A DNA stretch of 64,000 bases from contig NC_044284.2 in the NCBI RefSeq assembly GCF_004027225.2, positions 39,542,420 to 39,606,419 of the forward strand. The letters are read 5' to 3'. This DNA comes from Strigops habroptila (Eukaryota > Chordata > Aves > Psittaciformes > Psittacidae). The translations under genes were made by a program, and so were the position numbers. A model generated the notes under the pieces. The model saw only the letters and a list, made by a program, of their open reading frames with translations, was not told where the DNA came from and did not search any database. This document shows positions 50,169-60,700 of the stretch, piece after piece (position 1 is the first letter of the stretch; the number at the start of each line of letters is the position of its first letter).

Positions 50169-51330
50169 CAGTTTTGATTAAAGAAACAGTGCTTCACCCT
50201 TACCCAGCTTTTAAGAACTCGTCATTAGAAATACAAAAAATGTTGGACTTGCTTTAAACTTCACTCAAATACCAACATCTCCCACGCCCCAGTAAGCACA
50301 ACTAATTATTGCTTCTGAATAAGCGTTCTAGTTGGATTAATGGGGAGGTTAATCTCGTCAGACTTGGTAACGCAACAGGATTCATACCAAGCTGCGTGCA
50401 CAGTCACCTTCCTTTGCTGCTGCAGCACAGTCTGTGCGAGGGGCAGTACCTGCCTGCTGCTGCCCCAAGCCAGCACAGCTGGTTTTGTGGCTGTGCGATG
50501 AAAGAGGCAAGGGAGTCCCACCAGTTTGGGCCAAAAAAACCCCATTCATACACAAACATTTATCGTAAGCTGGAGCACTTCTCCCACCTGGTTTACACAA
50601 CCCAGCCTGACTGCAGAAAACCCTTAAGAGTAATCTGTACCTGCGGGTACCCCGTCATCCACCCCTGTTCCAGTCATTTCCCAGGTGCTCGTCTGAGAGG
50701 TACAGAGGAAACCATACCTCACTGAAGGGCTTTTTACCCTCTGTGTGTCAATATACTTATGCAAGCACCAGGCAGCCAGCTGAGTTTTGAATGTCTGGAG
50801 TTCACAGGCTGCAATTTCAATGAATTCTCATTAAAGAATTGCTCTTTCACATGCATTTGGAAGAATGAATCGTGACTATTTCAGAGTAGCAATGTAAATG
50901 AACACTGCCTCAGATGAAGGGCACAGTTAATGCTTCTGAGATCACTTCAGGTTCTGCAGAGACAAGCAGCATCACATCAGTCTTGAAAAAGGAATTCTAT
51001 GTTCCTGCATTATCTGGATCAGCAAAAGAGCTCATCAGCTGTGCCGCAAAGTGTAACACAGCGAGCAGCAGGCAGTGGCTGGCTGCAAAGGGCTAAGTGC
51101 TGCCTAGCATAGACAGAAAACCACTGCAGCAAGGCCAATTTGCACAGTTTATTAGATGACAAAGAAAAACCCCCACTGAGCGAAAGTTCTGTAATTATTT
51201 GTTTGGCAGAGAATGGTTTTAGACACTGAAAAGGTTTCCTCAAATGCCTTTTACCTTCTACAAACAAAACTAACAACAGAACAGCTCCAAAATCTAAATC
51301 CAACTACAAAATTCAACATATAGCATATAA
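50169..51330. other. Convergent intergenic gap between SHCBP1L remnant and DHX9
   Basis: About 1.2 kb separates the end of the SHCBP1L remnant from the DHX9 poly(A) signal. I see only short open frames, such as 50914-51096 on the plus strand (60 codons), which I do not recognise. Confidence 0.6.
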
Positions 51331-51523
51331 GTCTTTAAAACAAACTCTTTATTAAGAACAAAATCATACAGCTTGCAGTAAATTTCCTAAGGGTAGGATA
51401 TCTTACAGAGCTCTACTTGTACTAAGAAACTGAAATGGCAAACAGACTGGTAAGGGCAAGAAAGGAATTTGAGAGAGAAACGCGCTTCAGTCGAAGTGGA
51501 AAGACTCCTCTGAACTTCTGTAA
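51330..51523 (-). other. DHX9: DHX9 3' UTR
   Basis: A short 3' UTR runs from the TAG stop to the region just past the AATAAA at 51348-51353. A longer isoform using a distal signal cannot be excluded. Confidence 0.7.
51348..51353 (-). terminator. DHX9: Polyadenylation signal AATAAA for DHX9
   Basis: TTTATT on the plus strand gives AATAAA on the sense strand, 170 nt after the DHX9 stop codon. Confidence 0.75.
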
Positions 51524-51794
51524 CTACCACCCACCCCTCCCCGAATCCCCATAGCCTCCTCTATAGCCACCGCCTGCTCCTCGATACCCTCCTCCTCGAT
51601 AGCCACCCCCACCTCCGTAGCCTCTCCCTGGGCTACCTTGGTATCCTCTTCCTCCTGAGGATCTGCCAGAATAGCTGTAGCCATGGTACCCTCTACCCCT
51701 GTAGCCAGGGCCATGGGGGTAACCTCCCCAGCCTCTGAAGCCACCTCCGTTGTCGTAGCGAGCCATTTTGGGGGGCCGAGGACCATCTCCATAC
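51524..51794 (-). CDS. DHX9: DHX9 last coding exon: nuclear transport segment and RGG box
   Basis: It begins [17 protein letters not shown], the conserved segment of the bidirectional nuclear import/export domain known in human DHX9. It then runs into a Gly/Arg/Tyr-rich tail with RGG and RG motifs ([32 protein letters not shown]) and ends GDSGRGGW with a TAG at 51524-51526. The tail is 89 residues, which I judge somewhat shorter than the human one. RGG tails bind nucleic acid and are arginine-methylated in mammals. Another minus-strand frame is also open across the exon, because of the repetitive codons. Confidence 0.95.
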
Positions 51795-54700
51795 CTGGCA
51801 AAGAGAAGCATTACATACTTGATGCAATCATATGGAGTTGTTGGGGTTTTTTTGTTTTTTAATTACAGGAATAACCAATTGCCAAGCTGCTCAGTTGAGA
51901 TGCCTCTATTTTCTGTTAACAGAATGCAATGTTTGAATTACAGGTGTGCATTTGCTCCTTGTCCACGTCAGTAAAGAAAAGCTAGGAATGGCCTGTCATG
52001 GCACCTAAGCAGTTTCTCCCTCTAAATCTCACACAGGTCTACATCTGGGATAGAAAGTTTTCCTCTCAATCCCACTTCTGCAGCTCACACAAATTCATAG
52101 GGAGCCCTGGTCCTGTTTATGTGAGCACAGTGATCTTTATTTTGCTCCTCACAAAGCACAGTGAAGTCCACATCAAAGCTGTTCTTTGTTTTTTTCCTTA
52201 AATTACTAACAGCTCACAAGTGTTTTCATTTTTCTTTGCTTCAGAAGCAAGTCATGAAAATAAGGGGCAAGGGAGGGGTGCAAGCACAGACAAATATTTG
52301 TTTTATCTCCAGAGACAAAGACAAATAGGTTTGCCCAAAATAAATTTGGATTATCTTTTTTTAAAAGTCATGGTGTTTTGGAAGAGACGATGACAGCTTT
52401 TATTCCTGAGAGCCGCTTGTCCTTCCTGTGAAAAGAGGCAATGATCTATCTGCCTCAGTGTCAGAACATGACACTTTTACATACATGCAGACTACTGACT
52501 TTGAAACGAAAGCCTGAAGCTCCTGTCCACACAGGAGAAGACTCTCCTCATGGTTTTAGCTCTGGATTTCTGCAGCCACTGTGCAGGGAGGGGGCAGTGG
52601 AGCTGGCAGCTCTGGCCTGCTCTGTTCACCCTCTTGCTGTCTATGGGGGCAGAGGTGGTGAGCACTCCTCACCCCAGAGCTCCAACTGCACAAGCCAATG
52701 AAGCCAAGCTAACCTTGCATTAGCAGCCATGAGACCAATGCCTGCGGCTGACGGCCTGGAGATCTGACGGATCATATTCAGCATTCGCTCATATGCTGGG
52801 TCCAGCTGCTGAATCATCTCAGGATTTTTAGTCACTTCCACAACAAGAGCCTCCATCGCAGCACGCAGAGCAGTGATGCAGGCAGCTGCGTTGTGGGACA
52901 TCTTCAGCTTGATCCTAGAGCATAAATTAGTATATTAGATGTATCCCAACTTCCAGGAGACAACCTGTTATGAAAGATGTTCTGTAGAGTGGCTTTTCAT
53001 TGAGTGATGCACACACTGAGCCAGAAATATATATTCTCATCTTTGAAATTTGAATTTGTCAATGAAAGAGCATGAAATTCAGAAGGCAAAATTTTTAAGA
53101 TCCCTAAAATTGGACATTGATATAACTATCCTTCTGTTTAAATTTTCTCTTGAAATTTAACAGAAACACCACAAATACATAACCCCTAGCATCAAAACAA
53201 AGATTAAAAAAAAATAAACTAAGAACATGAGACTAGATATTAGATATTAGTGAATTAAGCTGAAGCAGTTCTTAACCTCCATTTTACTGAGCAGGGCAGG
53301 GAGAAGACAACATCCAGATGGTATTTAGTCATGGCCATAAAAATGTATGCTGCCAGAGGCAACCATTTCTCTCCTCAAGCTGTATTCTGGGACTTAAAAA
53401 CAAGGTTTCCTCAGCCTCTGTCTGAAGAGGAGGTCCAAAACATATAATGCCCTTATTCACATTCCAGTTAAAGGGGGAAAAACCAGCCATTTTTATGGAA
53501 ACTGCCTGGTATTATGTTTTCAATTTAAGCAGATAATCTGCATGAAACAGTGCTGCCAATACAAACCCCTCCCTTCCTCACAGGAAACAAATGTAATGCC
53601 TTCACAATTAGCCTGTAGTGCATAGTTTGCTGTAGGGTTCCTATTCTATAGAGATTTACGTCTGTGTTAGCAGATCTCGCCCTCAGCCTGTGGTCTTTCA
53701 CAGACTTGCATATTATGAACACCAAGGAGGTCCATACCAATCATCTACCAGAATGAGCTCCCCATCCGACAGTACTTTCTTGGAGGCAAAAAGAAGCAGC
53801 TGTAGCGGGCTCACCAAGGTCATTGCTTTGGCAGAGATAGCTCGTGTTCGAATCTGCAGGTGGAAGAGGAATATGACTCTTGAAATGGAAAACGGATCTC
53901 TACACCTTCCTCTGGCCACCAAAACCAGAGAATTTTCTGTAACAAAAACAACCCCCTACACAAAAAGAAAACCTAGGTATAATGTTAGGAAATCGCAAGA
54001 GCACAAGTGCAAACAAAACTGAATGTGAGGCAGATGTTTACAGGGATTCAGAACTGGCTCGAGTGAAAAAAAAAAACAACAAACAAACAAACAAACACAC
54101 CAAAAAAAACCACCCAAAAAACACAAAACAAAAACCCAGACCAAAAAAAGACCTAAAACAAAACACCCCCAACAAAACATCAAAACAACCTGCCATTTTA
54201 AAGTATTAATTTTTCCATGACTGTGTGCCTGCAATTATGCAGCTGATGTTTTGCAAGAGCTATCTTGTGCTTTGCCAACCCAAAAATGACTAAGGCATAG
54301 CTGAACTATCTTCCACCTTTCGCACTGCTGTGGCTGTGATGGAAAGCTCATTGCTTCTTTAGTAGAGCCCTACACTTGCAAATTTGGAAGTTGCTACATG
54401 TCCGTGCAGCCAGCCCACTTTGTCATTTTATAGAAACAAGACCTTAAGCTTGTACTTGAAGTGAGCACTTGGAAAATATCAAGCCAACTGTCCTGAGCCA
54501 GAAATAACGGCACGGACTACTCAGGCTACTGCCCTTCATTTTAAAGGAGGAACTGAAGAGCAGTACTTAGGATTTCAGCTTCCCACCCTGATAGCTGCCT
54601 CTCTCCCTCCTTCCTTTCACACAGCAGCATCATGGGCAAAGTCTGTTGTACCTCAGGGAGAAGATTTGCTCCCACCTGGAAGTTACCACACATGCTCAAA

Positions 54701-57700
54701 AGAGAGAAACTTTCAGACTCGAATTTGTGGCAGAAGAATGGCCAGTGCAAGGAGCATTGAGCTTGCACGTCAGAGAGAGACTGCTAAATGCAGCAGGAAA
54801 CAGACAACCAGTCCTCAGAGAGAAGCTGTCTTTTAGCAGGTACATAATGGGTAGGAAGAGAGCTGCACAGAAATCCATCCTTCACCCGAGTCTCACTCAG
54901 GTCCTCTCTTAGCCACTCTTAAGCTACCATCTTAAGTCACTCAGTTTCCCATGTGTATTTTGGTTTAAGAAAGCATAGCTTTTTGAGTTCAAAAGTCTTA
55001 TGCTGTTTCTAAGGGAACTCACTCTACAGAGATTATTGTGGCAGGCCAAAGGTCTGACCCACTTGGGATCCTGACATAAAGGGTGAAGAAGAGGCAAAGT
55101 CTCACCACAGCTCTGAACTATATATGTGGAAATCCACAGTGTCAAGCTGAGCCCATGGCTGGTGCCCAAAGGAGTCAAAATTCCATTTATTACTGTGTGG
55201 TTTATCTGCCATTACTAAAACAAGTTGCATGTGAGGAAAAAGGACTGAGGATATGAAAATCAGCATAAACAAACTGTAACTGTGAACTAACCACTGCAGA
55301 CAGGTGACAAAAAGGAAACCCCTACAGCATCACTTCTGCTATAATATCTTTAAAGGCTCTCCTTACAGCAGGAGGCTTTGCTAATTCAATGCTTGTTCTC
55401 AAAAACAGTTTTACGGCACTTCCCAGGCAGAAGAAACTCTGAAGAAGAAACAGCTGGTTTCAACAACAGGCAACAGAGTTTCAGGGCCTCCCCATCACTG
55501 TGCTGGAGTAACTGCACAGGCAGCAAAAGCAGGCCAGCAGCCCAAGAGCCATCTCCCCCCACATCCTACCCAAAGGCATTGCCTTCATTTGCTTCTTGGA
55601 AAAAAAGGTGAGCAGGAGCAGTTTCATTCATGATGGCCATCGCTGAAGCATATGAGAACACCCAGGGGTTAAAGTGTACATGTACAGCATGTGCCGAGTA
55701 CACAAAATTAATGGCATGGAGGAAAAGGTCATGGCAACCCTGAGGAAAGCATCTCAGGGTTTTTATGAGATGCTTGGGAAATGGGAATTGTCCTCAAGAG
55801 ATGACAAACTGCCTACATGCCAGAAAGGGAGCACCCCACTGCCATATTACATGCTCCCGTTTTGCCTCTGGATTCATAAGCAGCAGAGGCGATACAGGCA
55901 AAATTTCTTTAGTGCCTGATTAGTATGGAAGTGCTCCCAAAGCAATCTCTTAAAGAAGACAATAATTTAGATCTTTCTCTGTGACCTGGCTGTTTTCACA
56001 AAAGCCACAGGAACTTTCTGCGCAGTTCTACTTCTACTGAATTTAGTTGCCTAGAAGTTACTGGAAGGCTGAGTGACACCATGACCACATAAGGTTCACC
56101 TTCCAAAAAAACCCCCAAATAACCAACCAACCCAACAAGCAAACCCCCCTAAAACCAAGCTAAGTACTGCATGGTGTAGGTTTTTTCTTATGGCAAGAGA
56201 GAGAGGCAAAAAGATAAAAAGACAACTTGGTAGCAAGTGATCAAGAACAAATTCAAAGTCTACCTTTTCTCCAAAAACAAAAAAAGGCGATGGATACTTG
56301 ATTTCCTGGCTGCTGAAAGGGCAGTTGACAGATGACTTGTGGATAAGTGCGTTGTGCCCCTCAGTGGTAAGAATTTTCCTCTTCTCCTTGTGGTAGCAGA
56401 CATTGGGGTAGACCCCAAAAGCAAGCAGGGAGATTACAACATCCAGATTATTATCCGGTCCAGTGTTGTTAAACGGTTGAGTCATCAAACATTCTGTTGA
56501 CAGAGAACAGAAGACTGGCTCACATCCACAGGTCACGTAGGACAGTACAGCAGAGTTGTTTAGGATCCTGGATCAATGCATTTTCTGATTCAATCAACTG
56601 GTAGATATGCATCTGTTCTCAAATGACCTCTGCACTCAAAACATTTCAGTTCTAGATTCAATTTTCAACTTATTCATGGAGAGAAAAAAGCTGAAAAATG
56701 CTACTAACAAAGAGGTACTTTTTTCTCCCGAACTTTTCAAAAACAAGGAGAGGGGTTTGCCCAGAATGTGCTGTACTGCAGTGTGTTTACTGTCATTTGT
56801 TTTGGAGATAGATCTTTTGGGGGAGGTCAGAATGGATGTTTTCTTTAGTTTATTTGTTACAAACCTCCCCAGAGTCTCCGGTGGCTTGTTTTCAGGTCAT
56901 CTTGCCCAGAAATAAAGTTAAGGATAATTGCAGCAATGATCCCAGCAGCGGGGGGGGGGGGGGGGGAATGGAATTTCAAGAAAAAAAAAGGAGGGGTAGA
57001 TGAACATCTGCTGAACCCAGCCAGTTGTGCCATTTCACTGAGCAAGCTCCCCAGGAACATCAGGCAAACTCAGAACCTGGTCAACTTGAAGTTTTTCCTT
57101 AGAAAACTTAATAACATGCCACAGTATTGCACACCCCTCCTGTGGCACAAACCCAGAAAATCATAGGGCACAGCACACTGTTTAAATCACACAGACTCCC
57201 CCCTAAAGCTAATGAAAAGGAGGGGGCAAGTACAGCATGGCACATTTTGGAGATGCAACAAGTGAAGGAGAAAGAAGATCAGCAAGTTAACTCTCTTAAA
57301 GTCAATTGCTTAATAGATTTTTAATCCTGCAGCCCTAACCTCAGCCTCCAAAATCTCCCTATGTTGCTCCACAGCCATCACAACTTCTCTGGTTTTAACA
57401 AATAAGACAGAATGACTCAGCACTAAAACTTCATCTGAACACAGCTGTAAAAGCAGAACAGCTTTATGGCAAATCCACTATAGGCCTCTGTGCTCGTGTG
57501 CTCATCCTAGATTATCTTGCTTGTTTATTTCTCATCTCAGAATGAAAATCACAGTCATTAAATTACTATGTCCAAGCAGAATCACCTTCAGGGAAGCCGG
57601 AATTCATAAGTATATCTTTCAGCTGGACTTTTGCTTCCCAAGTCATTCTAAGAGTAGCCATGCTGAGTCTTTTGTGTTCACAAAATCTTTTTTCTGCTTC

Positions 57701-60700
57701 TTCACCACCCATTCTAAAAAACAAACAGAGTGAATTAGAAGTCTCTTCAAGAAAAGGGAAAGTAAGACAGTCTAGCTGTCTAGTTAGAGCATCCATTGAT
57801 GTATCTAGTCTGGCCACAAATCTGCTCACCCTGTGCTACCCATAACTTCTGATCAAATTTTGTGCCAAGACAATATACCTTGCATCATCCCAGGCTTGGA
57901 AGACGGAGAGCAAAGCAACATGATCTGAAAACCTGCTCCCAGCAAAATTCCTATGGACATAACCCAGGCGTTTGCCTTCACAGATAAAAGGTTCAGGGAA
58001 ACAGGTAGCTGCAGAGATGGTACAAACAGCATCCCCCACACTGAAAGAAACCACAAAAGGATCGGGTTTATTCACAGTATTGCTGCCAGCAGGTTCTACA
58101 GGCTGTTGATACTAGTAAAAACTTCTCCACCAGAGATCTTAGTAATTTAGCCCTTATCTACCAGAGTTCTTTACAGAAACACTTCCCCAGAAGTGCATGT
58201 TAAATTAGCTCCAATTCCAGTACTTTCACAACAGCAAGAGTTCACAAGCCCTTTGTCTAACCTTCCCTCTATACACCATCTTTTTCTGGTGAAAAGGACC
58301 CTACAGCCATCACAATTACAAATAACAGATATTTACTGCTCGTCAAAGCAAAACAAGTGGATTCACTTTTCTTCTTATCTAGGTGTCACATTTCACATAT
58401 CCCCACCGCTGTCTCACTGCTGTACTGAAGAGTCCCACTCTTAATTCATAATTATTCAGCCTCTACTGCTCCCTTGCAGTTAACTATGAATTTCATGACT
58501 ACCTTATTCCCTATGCTTGAAGTTATTTATCCTCTGTTCTTATGAATATTCAGTTTCCTATTCCCAGCTGTTTATTGCTCATTTAGATATATTGTTTTTT
58601 CTCTTGTAGAGTGCATGTCTACAGGCTCAAGAACTCTGAGATAAAAGACCACTGAGACTACTAAACTTACTAAAAAATACAGCCCATTATCATCATCTTG
58701 CCAAGACGAGGTTCAATGGGAAGTTTGGCTAGGATTCTTCCAAGAGGTGTCAACTCATCATTGGAATCCAGGGCATCGAGCTCTGAAACAAGATCTCTTA
58801 TTATCAAAGACGGTTAGCTAAACGTTCTGTTCATCAAAAAAGAGACCACCACAAACTTTCTCTTCCATGAGGCTTTGCCTTCCATTAGCTAAAAATTTTT
58901 ACCTGAGCTCATTCTCAAAACTATCAATCCACTGTCAATAATAAAATCTAACAGATATCTGTGGCTATTTGCTGTACAGACTGAAGGGTCTTATGAGTAT
59001 CTCTCTAGCCATTTGGCCATTAGCATTAAACTCTTCTTCATAAACCTCTATTTAAGTTTGCATGACAAACAACACAAGTGTGATCCTTAAAACCCTTTCA
59101 AGATATACATGAAAAATGCAAACTTATAGTTCACATGCTTTATTTATGACTACTTTGGGAAACTTCAACAAAACTAAAAGCTTTACATAAAAAAAACCAA
59201 ACATAACAAAACCCCAACCTTTGTAGCCTTAGTAATTAAATGGGAAAGCAAACAAATAAAGGACTCCTTAGCCACTACCAAATCAATTTTTCTTGGTACG
59301 TGTTGAACCAAAAGCCTACAGAATATTTTGAATAATAGCAAGTCTGACCATCCTAAAAGCATACTAGTAGTATGCACACACTGAAAAATCACAGGCCACC
59401 CAGGAAATGGAGGCACATGCAGGAACTGCTATTTGTTGTTAAAACTGGAAATGTTGCCTTTTCCCCTGGCTTTGCATTTCTTATCTGCAGTGTAAGAAAA
59501 ACAATAACAATTTTTAGATCAAAAAGTCATTAAATTTGAATACATATCCCTAGCTATGTTCTTCATTCTGGTCCTCCTGTATACAAGCAATGCAGACGTG
59601 TCACACATTTTTTTCCTAAAATCAATAATCAAATAGGTATTTCAGTTCTTAGAAATTTTAAGAGCTTATTTACTGACATTTGCCAAGAATGCTGAGGTTT
59701 GAGATCACAACTTTAAACCTAAAGCATCAATTTAGGGCTCCTCCGCACTCCATTTTACTCATATTCTAGTTAGTTCCTTGAAAAAAATGGGGAGACAGCT
59801 TAGCCCCCACCTCAGTTTCTTCTCGTTTAGAAGGACACTGGTGCTTGCATATTTATAAACTGGAGACTTAATTACTTGGCAAAATACTGAGAACTTGGCT
59901 CAGCAAACTGTACAAAGCAATAATTATACAATAAACTACTAACCTCTCTTCTTCAATACTTGTATAGTAGTTTTGTAAATGCCTTAGGCACTGGTCTGAG
60001 TTTATGTCACACACAGCAGTGCCACAGCTGGAAAACAGGAAGCTGGAAGCTAGCATAAGTTACTGGTAAAATAACAAAACAAGCCTTAAGTTTGAAGGCT
60101 CAAGTTTCTTAAAGGAATGACTGTCCACTTGGGAATTCAAGTATTTCTTCAGCTGCAAAAGACGCTGCCACCCACATGATGCGTCCAGGAAACACCTTGC
60201 TGTTTCAGACAGCGTGCTATCACACAAACAATCTAATTAGAGATGTTAAAGCAGTTTGTAAGCAATCACTATACTCCAAATCACTTGAAGTTAGCTTCGT
60301 TAACATAAAATCTTGCAGACAAACAATGATACCTCTTAGTGTGCGTTCTGCTTCAATCACTGCATCCAAAGGTGGTGGTTCTATTGCTTTGGCCAAAAAC
60401 TGACCAATTCCTCCCAGCCGCAGCAATTTGATGCTCAAAGCAATTTCATGAAGTGGTGTTCGAAACATTTCGGGTGTCATATGAGTTTGAAGTCTCGAAT
60501 GAGAAGAGAACAAAAAAGCCCACATTTTTCTCAAAACAGGGTTTGAGCACCATCATGGGTCATTCCACCAGCATAAACTGCCGCCCTCCAAAGAAATACT
60601 GCCTCCCAACCAACCTTTCAGGTCTCATTGTGCTCTTGTAGCTTAGGCTCTTCTACCAGCATTTGTCTTCTGTGCTTCTCGATTCTCATCTCAGGGTAAA

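Noticed and set aside
50914..51096. A 60-codon plus-strand frame between the SHCBP1L remnant and DHX9
   Set aside because: It has no recognisable similarity, no clear splice sites and a length expected by chance. I could not connect it to the SHCBP1L C-terminus, which ends in the previous block.
51487..51801. A 104-codon Ala/Glu/Gly-rich frame on the minus strand over the last DHX9 exon
   Set aside because: It is the DHX9 RGG exon read in another frame. Repetitive GGN/AGN codons keep it open. The RGG frame is the one that joins in phase to the preceding DHX9 exon.
54060..54209. A Lys/Asn/Thr-rich 75-codon plus-strand frame
   Set aside because: It is encoded by an A/C-rich low-complexity tract within a DHX9 intron.
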